From positions 885,259 through 949,258 of the forward strand of contig NC_016481.1 of the NCBI RefSeq assembly GCF_000227115.2: a DNA stretch of 64,000 nucleotides, given 5' to 3'. Source of the DNA: Naumovozyma dairenensis CBS 421. Lineage: Eukaryota; Ascomycota; Saccharomycetes; Saccharomycetales; Saccharomycetaceae. A program made the position numbers and the translations under genes. A model generated the notes under the pieces. It was not told where the DNA came from. It did no database searches and saw only the letters and a list, made by a program, of their open reading frames with translations. Numbering within the stretch: the first letter of the stretch is position 1; each line of letters opens with the position of its first letter. Shown piece after piece: positions 47,395 through 57,600 of this stretch.

Positions 47395-48090
47395 TCAAAT
47401 CGTTTCATTTAGTATCTTATTCAAATTTTGAATCTTAGTTGAAAGACTCAAATCTACAGTCTTATCATCAATCTCCACAATCAATCCTCCCAAAATATCT
47501 GGTCTAACCAAATTATTCAACTTCAAAACCTGTCCCTCCTTAACGATAGACTTTGATTGCAAAATACCATTATGTAACCTTTTCATAACTTTATCATCCA
47601 ATTGTTTCGAACTAATGATATTCCCTTGCACAATTCCCTGTTGTGCATCATTCAATTTATTATATTGTTCACAAATGACACTCAACAGATTCAACCTATT
47701 ATTATCAGCCAAAACTTTCAAAAAATTATCAACATCCTTATTTGATTTCCCATTGATACCCTTCAATAATGAATTAACGATGGATACACGGTCATCAGGT
47801 GACAAAGCTGGATTCTCAAGGATACTCTTCAAAGAGGAATCCTTATGGATCAAATTTTGTATGGAGTTCAAAGATGAAGCAGTGGAATCAATAGTAGAGT
47901 CCATATAAGCTGCCTTAAATAGAGCAGTAGCATAGGTTCCTTCTAATCCAAACAATTGAATTGGTGGGACAAACGTTTTCGATTGTTGTTGGTATTTGAT
48001 CGGAGTAGTCCATAGGGAACGCGCTAGCAATGTAGTGGCAGATTTGGATGTTAATAATCTTCTATTCATTGACATCATCATCATCATCAT
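47395..48090 (-). CDS. ATP5: ATP synthase OSCP subunit Atp5
   Basis: The 231-residue subunit joins the F1 head to the peripheral stalk of mitochondrial ATP synthase (212 residues in S. cerevisiae). The mature domain begins near PPIQLFGLEGTYATALFKAA. Other conserved blocks are VLADNNRLNLL and GGLIVEIDDKTVDLSLSTKI near the end. Residues about 8-45 are basic, serine-rich and lack acidic residues, as in a presequence. The message begins with six consecutive ATG codons, then S-M, so the exact start is uncertain; any of them gives the same mature protein. It is divergent from BFR2. Confidence 0.94.
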   Translation of the reverse strand: MMMMMMSMNRRLLTSKSATTLLARSLWTTPIKYQQQSKTFVPPIQLFGLEGTYATALFKAAYMDSTIDSTASSLNSIQNLIHKDSSLKSILENPALSPDDRVSIVNSLLKGINGKSNKDVDNFLKVLADNNRLNLLSVICEQYNKLNDAQQGIVQGNIISSKQLDDKVMKRLHNGILQSKSIVKEGQVLKLNNLVRPDILGGLIVEIDDKTVDLSLSTKIQNLNKILNETI

Positions 48091-48709
48091 TATCGTTATA
48101 ATTTTCGTGGATAGTTTGTTGTATTATATAATATCGTTTGTCAATTGGAAAGAAGGAAAAAAATGAGGTGGAATCTATGAATATATGATTTTACTTGTTG
48201 GAAATGGTAATAATGAATATATGATAAAATACGGGTTATTCACTTGCAATATATTCTGTAGCCTATATTATTATTCTTTTACAGCACAGAATGGCAAACA
48301 TCTACAAGAATAGTACTTCTTCCCTTACCCTTATGTCTTCAGTATATAGACGAGTATATGTTTCTGTGTGGAATTCTGGTTTGTCATTGGAGGAGGAATA
48401 AAGGGAAAATAAAAATATCAGGTCACCTGACCTGGAGGTATCTGGAAGAATAGAAGTTCAAAAGTGGATTTCTAGAAACATGTATCCGTTTAAGTATCCA
48501 CGGATAATTTCCGAATTTTTTTCAGATTTTTTTTTTTTGAAAAATTTGAAAAATTTGGAAAATTCGATGAGGTTACATAATTGAATGATAAAGTATAGCT
48601 ATGTACAAGACTAGCGAAGAGAACAACTATATTGAAGAAAGGGTGATAAAACCAACCAAGTAAGAGTAAGCATAATCACACACTTCTATCCTCCCTTCGA
48701 CTGAATATT
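48091..48709. promoter_or_regulatory. Divergent promoter ATP5 / BFR2
   Basis: 619 bases. The BFR2 side has tandem RRPE-like boxes and a PAC core, listed separately. The ATP5 side shows no site I can name. Confidence 0.55.
48538..48571 (+). promoter_or_regulatory. RRPE and PAC elements of BFR2
   Basis: TGAAAAATTT occurs twice, at 48538-48547 and 48547-48556, and CGATGAG, the PAC core, at 48565-48571. RRPE upstream of PAC at 100-170 bases before the start is the standard arrangement of ribosome-biogenesis promoters (Stb3 and Dot6/Tod6 sites). Confidence 0.75.
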
Positions 48710-50392
48710 ATGACTAAAAAACAAGTACTATTGGCGGACAAGATTGCCAGCAAAATCAATAGACCAAAGATTCAGGATTTCGATATAGAAGATGAAGAGC
48801 ACTTCACCACGTCAAAAAGCAAAGATGTTTTCCAACATAAATCCGATGATGGGTCCTCAAATTCAGATTCAGATATAGATAACGAGGGTGAAGATGAATT
48901 GGAAAAGGCTCATTATTTGGAGGTTGGAAAATCAAAATTGAGGGCTGATACTCTTGAATTGAATGATACTAAATATCACGGTGCTGTTGGTTCAAGAAAG
49001 GATCTTTTCAATAACGAGGAGCCTTCAAGAGATGAACTTTCAGAACAAGATGATGAAGAAAATAGCAGTGATGCGTTATCTTTCAAGACGGATTCTGAAG
49101 ATGAAATAATGGATGTAAATGACAACGGAAATGATTCCGAATCTAGTAACAATGAAGAGGAAGAAGAGCGTGAGGATAACGACGAAGAACTGCAAAGACT
49201 TCGTCTTGCTAAATTGATCAAACAAGAGACAAAACAATCAATGAATAAATTATCTCAATCCATTCAACGTGACGCTTCTAAAGGTTATTCCATCACCAAA
49301 CAAAATAAATTGTTTGATAATATTATAGATTTAAGAATTAAATTACAAAAAGCTGTAACAAATGCAAACAAATTACCTATAACAAAGGAATCATGGGAGC
49401 AATATGAACAAGATAATAATAAATCAAATTCATTATTGACAGAAAATTCAAACTTATTAACCAAAGTTTTATCACAATTAATAGATTTTAGAAAAGACAT
49501 TCAAAAATTTGATAACATAAATCAAAACAATGGTGAAGAACATGAGGAAATGAAAGCCACCGACAAGAAGAGAACATTCAAATCACTAACAAACGAAACA
49601 AACCAGTTAGATTCAAACTTACAAAAATATAGGAAAGTCGTCTTACATAAATGGTCTAAGAAGATCGATGCAACATCGGGTAATTCCGCATTATCATCTA
49701 ATAAGTTTAAATCCATAAATCAACCAACTGATATTCAAGTGGAAAATCAATTATCTGATTTGACAAGATTAAGGAAACGAACTTTATTAAATAGAAGAAA
49801 TGTCATCCCATTAGGTTTTCAATCTGACTTGAAAGCAAACAGATTGCAATATTTTAATGAAATGACAAATCAAGAAGGTAACAACGATAAAGAAGAAGAG
49901 GATGAGAATTTAGATATCCCAAAGAATTATGACCCAAGAAGGAAAGATAATAATGCCATTGATACTACTGAAAATCCATACATTTTCGATGATGAAGATT
50001 TCTACCGTGTATTATTGAACGATATGGTTGATAAGAAAATTGCAAACGTTCAAAATAACAACGGTTCTGCAAATAATAATAGTGCCAATGTTGCAGTGAC
50101 GTTGACTTCTCGTTCCAATAATAAATTAAAGAAAAACATTGATACTAAGGCATCTAAGGGTAGGAAATTAAACTATTCCATTCAAGAATCGATCGCTAAT
50201 TATGAAACTCCAATAAATAATGGTAATTATAAGTGGAATGATGATCAAATTGACGAATTCTTTGCAGGTTTATTGGGTCAAAGAATTAATTTCAACGAAG
50301 ATGATGAAGAAGAAGAAGAGAATAATAATGATGAAGAACAACAGGAAGATGTTGAAGCCATCAAGAATGACGACATTCAAATTTTCGGTTGA
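48710..50392 (+). CDS. BFR2: Small-subunit processome protein Bfr2 (AATF/TRAUB)
   Basis: The 560-residue nucleolar protein (534 in S. cerevisiae) belongs to the AATF family and acts in early 18S rRNA processing. After a basic start it has two long acidic Ser/Asp/Glu stretches (about 40-155), an AATF central domain (about 165-350) with DNIIDLRIKLQKAV, and the C-terminal TRAUB domain (about 415-535) containing NPYIFDDEDFYRVLL. It ends in another acidic tract. RRPE and PAC boxes upstream agree with this role. Confidence 0.92.
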   Translation: MTKKQVLLADKIASKINRPKIQDFDIEDEEHFTTSKSKDVFQHKSDDGSSNSDSDIDNEGEDELEKAHYLEVGKSKLRADTLELNDTKYHGAVGSRKDLFNNEEPSRDELSEQDDEENSSDALSFKTDSEDEIMDVNDNGNDSESSNNEEEEEREDNDEELQRLRLAKLIKQETKQSMNKLSQSIQRDASKGYSITKQNKLFDNIIDLRIKLQKAVTNANKLPITKESWEQYEQDNNKSNSLLTENSNLLTKVLSQLIDFRKDIQKFDNINQNNGEEHEEMKATDKKRTFKSLTNETNQLDSNLQKYRKVVLHKWSKKIDATSGNSALSSNKFKSINQPTDIQVENQLSDLTRLRKRTLLNRRNVIPLGFQSDLKANRLQYFNEMTNQEGNNDKEEEDENLDIPKNYDPRRKDNNAIDTTENPYIFDDEDFYRVLLNDMVDKKIANVQNNNGSANNNSANVAVTLTSRSNNKLKKNIDTKASKGRKLNYSIQESIANYETPINNGNYKWNDDQIDEFFAGLLGQRINFNEDDEEEEENNNDEEQQEDVEAIKNDDIQIFG

Positions 50393-50533
50393 ACGCGATA
50401 GAACTACTAATAATACTATACAAAAGCGTGCCCTCTATTTGTATTTAGTGTGTTTTATAGAAAGAAAAAAAAGCTTATGCATTGTTAATATACTAACTAT
50501 AATCCTACATGTACCTACATATGAATAAATAAT

Positions 50534-51604
50534 TTATTTCTTCTTCGCTTTAAAAAAGCCATCGATTGCTCCTTTCCCTTTCGCGACTTTTTTCTTAACT
50601 ATTGTAGTTTTCTTTTTAACTATTTTCCCTTTAGTAGTTGTCCCATTGTTTAGGCCGACAGTTGTAACAGATTTTAAAAGTATTTCCTTTTCTCTAGAAG
50701 TAACTCTTCTTTCTTCCTTATATTTTATGTATGAAGCATGTGCATCTTTAATGGAAAGTTGAACAGTACTATTTTCATCTGGATGGAATTGTATCAAATC
50801 ATCATAAACCCTTTTCGGTATCAAAGAAATCAATAAATTACATGATAATACAGTTTTCATACTTTCTTTTATATCTTCTCTATAATCATAAGGAATCGGT
50901 ATACTTTTCGGGAAATTATCGTTTATCTTTTCCACTTTACGAACTAGAAATTCTGTAATCTTCACTGGATTAATTTTGTAATATGTATCACCAGCTTCTT
51001 GAATACAATCACAAATTTTATTTAATGCATTTTCTAAAACATTTAACGATATTTTACTCCAATTCTTATCATGGGAATCGACCAAAGTATCATGGAAGTC
51101 CCTCAATGTTAAAAACCTATCACTTGTTATACTCTCCATGTTGTTTTCATTATCATTAGATGGTAATGCTTTTACGTAATCATTTTCATTTTCAACAACT
51201 TCAGTCTTCCTATAGAGAAATCCAATTAAATTATAGGTAATATCATATTTTGTTGAAAATTGAAAATAACTTGATTCCATAATGTAACCTTGCGATCTAT
51301 CATTTTCATCAATTAAGAATGTAGACTTAATAGGTGAATCATCATTAGTATAGTGATATTTCCCATTAGCTAGATCAAATTGATGAGTATATTTAGAACC
51401 TTTACTGAAACTATGTGATATTAATTGGAATGTTTCATTCGTGGTTATGTTTTGAATTATGGGGATTCGTGATTTTGTTGGATTGTTTGTTGGATGCGGT
51501 AATGTGAATATTTCAATATCTTTTTCAGTTTCTGCGTCATTCAATTGTGTTATGGATTTCGGTAAAATTACAATATGTTTTGGTTCTAATTTTTCAACTG
51601 TCAT
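50534..51604 (-). CDS. RNH202: Ribonuclease H2 subunit B Rnh202
   Basis: The 356-residue accessory subunit of RNase H2, which removes ribonucleotides from DNA, matches Rnh202 (350 residues): FTLPHPTNNPTKSRIP near the start, DLANGKYHYTNDDSPIKSTF, FLTLRDFHDTLVDSHDKNW, and a basic C-terminus. The last residues GAIDGFFKAKKK form the PCNA-interacting motif typical of this subunit. In S. cerevisiae the gene is YDR279W, twenty positions away from BFR2, so its place between BFR2 and PRO1 is a rearrangement. G1/S boxes lie upstream. Confidence 0.94.
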   Translation of the reverse strand: MTVEKLEPKHIVILPKSITQLNDAETEKDIEIFTLPHPTNNPTKSRIPIIQNITTNETFQLISHSFSKGSKYTHQFDLANGKYHYTNDDSPIKSTFLIDENDRSQGYIMESSYFQFSTKYDITYNLIGFLYRKTEVVENENDYVKALPSNDNENNMESITSDRFLTLRDFHDTLVDSHDKNWSKISLNVLENALNKICDCIQEAGDTYYKINPVKITEFLVRKVEKINDNFPKSIPIPYDYREDIKESMKTVLSCNLLISLIPKRVYDDLIQFHPDENSTVQLSIKDAHASYIKYKEERRVTSREKEILLKSVTTVGLNNGTTTKGKIVKKKTTIVKKKVAKGKGAIDGFFKAKKK

Positions 51605-52230
51605 TTTCTTTTGCTTTAATGTTGGTAATTAATGTGCGAGGTAATATTTTCTGGCGAATTCTGTAGATAGATATCATCTCCATACGATTAGTCCATCATC
51701 CTCTGTAGATGCCTATAACTTAACAATTACATATTTAATTGTATTTGAGATTTCTCTCGACCAGTTTTTGCGACGCGAAACTTGATGATTTTTCAGCCTT
51801 TACGCGTCTTGGTTTCCCTGGTTTATTTACATAAACGTTGCCTTTAACAATGTGTTATATTGAATAAAGCAAATGTGTTTGTCATATTCAGTTTAGTTTA
51901 ACACGAAGGACGCAGTTATGCATCAGCGTTCACGTGTTTAATACCTTACATAAAGATTCCACATATATATGATAATTACAATTCATATTGGAGTTGTTTG
52001 ATGGTATTTTGAATAATACAATAAATTGCAGAGTAGAAATGATATCGTTAATCATAATGTTATATAACCTACATATACTCACATAAGTATACAGGAAAGA
52101 TATGTCTAGCATATATAGGAATTTAGGAAATCATGTTTGTGATGAGGTTTGAAAAACAAATAAGACAAAAATAAATGATAATTATGGATCTAGAAATGGT
52201 ATAATATGATAGAAAATGAAGAATTTTTTA
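51605..52230. promoter_or_regulatory. RNH202 promoter and PRO1 3' region
   Basis: 626 bases with ACGCGAAA at 51773-51780, ACGCGT at 51802-51807 and CACGTG at 51931-51936. No gene is seen. Confidence 0.55.
51773..51807. promoter_or_regulatory. SCB/MCB cell-cycle boxes upstream of RNH202
   Basis: CGCGAAA (SBF-type, overlapping a partial MCB) and a perfect MCB ACGCGT lie 29 bases apart, about 170-200 bases before the RNH202 start. Such pairs drive late-G1 transcription through MBF and SBF, which fits a replication-linked nuclease. Confidence 0.6.
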
Positions 52231-53517
52231 TTATGTATGAGGAGGAAATGCTAAGTTTTCTCTATGAGCTGCATATTCACTATCAGCATAACCTAGTACA
52301 TCTTCAATTTGATCACTTTGTAAACCTTTAATCTTGCTTAATTCGATACTTGTATAATTACATCTAGCTCTACCAACAGTTACTAGAGGAACAGATGGAT
52401 CTAATTCCCCATTTTCTAATTTTTTACCTAATTTCAAATCAACACATTCTAGTTCATGGAAAGTTCCTTCTATATCAATGATTCCGACAGGTAATAATCC
52501 AGCTTTATTTTTACGTGTCAAAGCATTATATGCACCTTGATCAATAATGATAGAACCTCTTGTGACAAGACCGTGCAGTATCCAAAATTCTCTGTTTTTC
52601 AAATGATGTAAATTATCATTAGCAATGAATTTAGTATGCAATGGGACATTTAAAGAATTTAGTTTCGTCAATTCCTTTTCTTGAAGAGCAGCTAAATCTA
52701 TGTTAGTGGTACCAAATTTCAATTTCCTACTATCTCCATCCAAATCTAAAGTTTGCATATATTCAACAATTTTCAATATATTAGCAGGAACGTCACTCTT
52801 CATAATAATTGTATGTACCCCGGCATTGGTAGCCAGATCCGCTGCTATCAATTTGGTTTCCATACCACCAGTGCCGACATCTGAACCAGCGCCATTTGTC
52901 GTAGTAACACCTGGTAATCCCTTTGTTAAATCTGGTACAACCAATATAGGTTTAGCATCTGGATTTGTTCTTGGATTATCGGTATACAGACAATCCACAT
53001 CAGTTAACAAGAACAAATAATCTGCGCCGACCAATGCGGAAGTAATTGCTGACAAAGTATCATTANCTCCAAATTTAATCTCACTAATAGACAACGTATC
53101 ATTTTCATTAACGATTGGTACAACCCCCATTTTCAACAATTCATTAATAGTATTCTGAGCATTCTTATATTGAGTCCAATCAACGATATCATTTCTCGTG
53201 ATAAGAATTTGAGCGATCCGTTGATTAAATTGAGAGAATAAAAGATCCCATCTACCAATCAACCTACCTTGACCGACAGCAGCGATAGCTTGTACTTCAG
53301 CCAGATGTTTTGGTCTTTTATCCAAATTTAGAGTCTTTAATCCAACAGCGATACCACCACTGGAAACAATGATGACTTTGTGACCTAAACGTCTTAATTT
53401 CACTACTGTTTCCACTATTAGGGACATGATTGCCAGTTTTGGTTCTTTGGTCTTTTCATCCACTAAGGAGGATGAACCTAACTTGATCACTAACGTGTAT
53501 GTTTTATTCATTGTCAT
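52231..53517 (-). CDS. PRO1: Gamma-glutamyl kinase Pro1
   Basis: The 428-residue enzyme, the same length as in S. cerevisiae, phosphorylates glutamate in the first step of proline synthesis. The amino-acid kinase domain (about 8-270) has [10 protein letters not shown] near 11, SSGGIAVG near 53, NENDTLS near 140 and GTGGMETK near 215. A C-terminal PUA domain (about 310-410) includes [13 protein letters not shown]. The base at 53066 is N, giving one unassigned residue in KFG-x-ND; the codon GNT would be aspartate if N is A, as conserved in the family. Confidence 0.95.
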   Translation of the reverse strand: MTMNKTYTLVIKLGSSSLVDEKTKEPKLAIMSLIVETVVKLRRLGHKVIIVSSGGIAVGLKTLNLDKRPKHLAEVQAIAAVGQGRLIGRWDLLFSQFNQRIAQILITRNDIVDWTQYKNAQNTINELLKMGVVPIVNENDTLSISEIKFGXNDTLSAITSALVGADYLFLLTDVDCLYTDNPRTNPDAKPILVVPDLTKGLPGVTTTNGAGSDVGTGGMETKLIAADLATNAGVHTIIMKSDVPANILKIVEYMQTLDLDGDSRKLKFGTTNIDLAALQEKELTKLNSLNVPLHTKFIANDNLHHLKNREFWILHGLVTRGSIIIDQGAYNALTRKNKAGLLPVGIIDIEGTFHELECVDLKLGKKLENGELDPSVPLVTVGRARCNYTSIELSKIKGLQSDQIEDVLGYADSEYAAHRENLAFPPHT

Positions 53518-54619
53518 AGTTTTTTGTATGCGTGTGTGTGTGTCTCTGCTCTATAATTATAGTTTATTCTTCGTTTTTCCTAGTTTCTTAGTAGAAGATG
53601 GGTATGTATGTAACGTGAATGAAGAGGACTAAAATATGTATTCAAATACGAGTGTAGTATCAATGGGAACCAGTCAACCTAAACCAAGGAATGTAGATGC
53701 GAACCTTTTGTTTTTTCCTAGCTTTTTAAGACTTTATTGACAGTTTTTCAAATCAAAATTACGTATTACGTACTTTCTTGTAGTTAGTTTTTTCCTTCTC
53801 CTCGGTGGACAGGAAAACTATGCGTAATTACCTTATTGAGCTTCGAGAAGGGTGTGTGGGTCTATGCACGTGATATCCATCTGTTTTTATTACTATCGTT
53901 GTTATTACGTCCGGGTAATATGGAGCCAATCAGATTCTCACATGGGATTGAGGCCAACTTCTTTTGTTATGTCTGTAGTGTAGTATAGTATAGCATATGT
54001 GTTTTTGGTCCTTGTCTCAACACTTATTATAACTACACCCTTAAAATAACCCAGTTGAATTTGAACTTAGAGGTTTTATTACTTCCATAAGTCATTACGA
54101 GCATTGACCGAAAGACATGAAAACATAAGGGTAGATTCTATTTTTTTTATTACTGGAGCTTTCGATTTCTTAACTTCAAATCCTAATCTATACTGTAACT
54201 GGTTTGTTTACTGTCCCATATATTTGTACATTGTATATGCATAGGCATCTTTACCAGAAACGGTGTTTGCTGTATTCTTTTAGCCGCCCATAGACTATAT
54301 GGGCCATAGTCGCCCAGAAAGTACCCGCATATTATTTCGCGGGTAGTTTTTCTCCCAGTCTGTCTGTTTGGGATAACTTTTCACTTCGAAATTGAACGTG
54401 TGATTAAATCAATCCAATACAATCGTAATTGCAAACTAATATCCTAAGAAATTAAACCTCAGGTAAAGTACTTTTTGGTTAAGCATATAGGCTTCGAGAA
54501 CAGGATTGTATTACGACGTTCGCACCAAACCCAACCAACTTGCTCATCCATACTCTACTCTATCTCTGCTTTCTTTTAGTCAAACGACAACGACTACGCA
54601 TCACTATTGCTCTTCTATC
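53518..54619. promoter_or_regulatory. Divergent promoter PRO1 / CFT1
   Basis: 1.1 kb. It has a CACGTGAT Cbf1-type site at 53867-53874, CGGGTAA (Reb1 core) at 53912-53918, and TAGCCGCCCA, URS1-like, at 54281-54290. The CFT1 frame extends upstream to 54506 only from a TTG codon. No gene is seen. Confidence 0.5.
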
Positions 54620-57600
54620 ATGAATGTATATGATGACGTCTTGGATCCAACTGTCGTGTCTCATTCAATAACAGGACATTTCACCACAAGGGCAGAACTA
54701 GAATTGTTAGTAATAAGAACGAACATTCTTTCAATTTATCATCTGGAAACAATACTGTCTCCTCGGAGCAATACCTCCTCCTCTCAACTCGAAACAATCG
54801 AAGATGCTACAGTAACTACATCAAAACAAGCGAAATTGTTCCTCATCAATGAATTCAAGCTCAATGGTAAAGTACAAGATATAGCATCAATACCTCTAGG
54901 GAATTCATCATCATTAGAATGTATACTACTCTCTACAGGGACAGCAAAATTATCAATATTGAACTTTGATCCATCTATAAACTCATTCGAAACTTTAAGC
55001 TTACATTACTATGAGGAAAAATTCAAAGATATTTCATTGGTTTCATTAGCAAAAAAATCACAATTAAGAATGGACCCATTAAATAGATGTCTCCTCATGT
55101 TCAACAATGATGTAATGGCATTATTACCCTTACATTCCAATAATGAAGACGAAGAAGAAGAAGAAGAAGACGAGAATGAAGAAGATGAGGTATTGGATAA
55201 TTATGAAGCTAACTTATCGAAAACAAGTCCCAATAAGAGAATAAAATATAATAATAATCAATTTGAAGGGAAGAGTAAAATCTTCAATATAAATAAATTA
55301 CATGAAGACGTTAAAAATATTTCAGACATTCAATTTCTAAATAATTTCAATAAACCAACAATCGCTGTCTTATATCAACCAACATTGACTTGGGCTGGTA
55401 ATGTTCAATTAAACCCCTTGCCCACTCATTTCATGATATTCACTTTAGATATCCTATCGGAAAACAGTACAAACAATGCGAATCACACAACGGAGAACAA
55501 TAATAATGATCTTAATTTGATCATTATTGCCAAATTGAAAGAATTAGCGTGGGATTGGTTCAAAATAATCCCCATATCAAACGGATGTGTCGTCATTGGG
55601 AACAATGAAATAGCATATATAGATAATACAGGCGTATTACAATCTATAATCTTACTAAATTCATTCGCTGATAAAAATTTGAAAAAGACAAGGATCATTG
55701 ATGAATCTAAATTTCAAATATTTTTTAATGAGAACGTTACTCATGTTTGGTCACCTTCCACAAGTAAAAATAAAACTACGGAAGATGATGAGACATTGTT
55801 ACTTATGGACGCTCAGTCGAATCTATATTATGTTCGTTTGGAAGCGGAGGGAAGATTATTGACGAAATTCGATATTATTAACTTACCTATCGTTAACGAT
55901 GTCCTGAGGGAAAATTGTAACCCAACATGTATCTCAAGATTGGATTCTAATGCAACAAATTCAACAATGGACCTTTTCATCGGGTTCTTGTCTGGTGATA
56001 GTTTGGTAGTTAGGTTGAATAATTTGAAATCTGCAATAGATACGAGAGATGAACATAGTGAAAGTAATGAGCATACACAATTGAACGGATTTGATGAAGA
56101 AGATGAAGATAATTTATACTCAGACGATGAGGTTGATGTGGAGGATGCTCGTTCAAAACGTGATATGGAAACTATAATTCATACTGTCCAACCATTCGAC
56201 ATTGAATATTTAACTTCATTAAAGAATATTGGTCCTATTACATCCTTAACTGTGGGGAAAGTTAGTTCTTTGGATTTAAATGTCAAAGGTTTACAAAACC
56301 CTAATAAAAATGAATTTTCCATAGTGACTACGTCAGGTAATTCAACTGGTTCTCATTTAAACGTAATTCAACAAACTGTACAACCAATTGTGGAAAAAGC
56401 TTTGAAATTTATAAGTGTGACTCAAATCTGGAATTTGAAAATAAAAAATAAAGATAAATATTTAGTTACTACAGATTCAACAAAATCTAAAAGTGATATT
56501 TATGATATTGACAATAATTTTTCACTGCATAAAGAAGGTCGTTTGAGGAGAGACGCAACGACAGTTTATATAGCCATGTTTGGCGACGGTAAGAGAGTAG
56601 TACAAATCACCACCAACCATTTATATTTGTTCGATACTAATTTTAGAAGATTGACGGCAATAAAATTTGATTTCGAAGTAGTTCATGTCTCTGTAATGGA
56701 TCCTTACATTTTAATTACCGTCTCCAGAGGTGATATCAAAATCTATGAATTAGATGCTACACATAAAAGAAAATTATTTAGAGTGGATTTACCAGATATT
56801 TTGAAAGAAATGGTTATAACTTCCGGTGTTATACTGAAGAGTAATATGTGTAATGAATTTTTAAATCCTTCTGACGATTCTGATGAAGAACATCTTCTTT
56901 TCACCTTCGTAACAGCAGATAATCAAATTATATTCTTTACCAGACAACATAATGATCGAATTTTCCAATTAAATGGCGTCGATCAATTAAAAGAAAGTCT
57001 TTTCGTTAGCACATATCAATTACCAGACGAAGTGATACCCGATCCATCTATAAAACAAGTTATGATAAATAAAATAGGGCAAAATAATAAAGAAGAATAT
57101 TTAACTATTTTAACATTCGGAGGTGAAATTTACCAATACAAAAAATCATCAAGTAGACATAGTAGATTCTTTAAGAGCATCACAAGAAGTGGTTTAGCTA
57201 TTACGGGTGCACCAAATAACGCATATGCCAAAGGTGTAAGCTCTATTGAAAGAGTTATGCATTATATATCAGATTACAATGGATATTCAGTAATTTTCAT
57301 TACAGGTAGCGTTCCTTATATGCTAATACGAGAAGATGATTCTGTTCCTAGAATTTTCCAATTTGCAAATCTATCAATCGTTTCCATGGCAAGGTGGGGC
57401 AAAAACTCAATAATGTGTGTTGATAATTTAAAAAATGCAAGAATTTATGGACTCGATCATGCTAATATATATTATGGTAATAAGCTTTCAATACGAAAGA
57501 TTAAAATTAGTGATTCATTAGAAGATTATATGACCCTTACGAAGATAACTTACCATGAAAAGACACAAATGTTTTTAGTTTCGTATGCTAAAGAAACGGA

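Noticed and set aside
48505..48520. TTTCCGAA near BFR2 as a CDEIII core
   Set aside because: No CDEI at the proper distance; the region is better explained by RRPE and PAC promoter elements.
50491..50497. TACTAAC downstream of BFR2 as an intron branch point
   Set aside because: BFR2 is uninterrupted and complete, and no matching donor or downstream gene exists.
53867..53874. CACGTGAT as a centromere CDEI element
   Set aside because: The adjoining sequence on the required side is not a highly AT-rich CDEII and no CDEIII-like TTCCGAA core follows at the right distance. It is more likely a Cbf1 promoter site.
54506..54619. N-terminal extension of Cft1
   Set aside because: The extension begins with TTG, and the protein start known from S. 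cerevisiae matches the ATG at 54620. The same reasoning removed short TTG extensions from RCN1, NCP1, NSE3 and SSD1.
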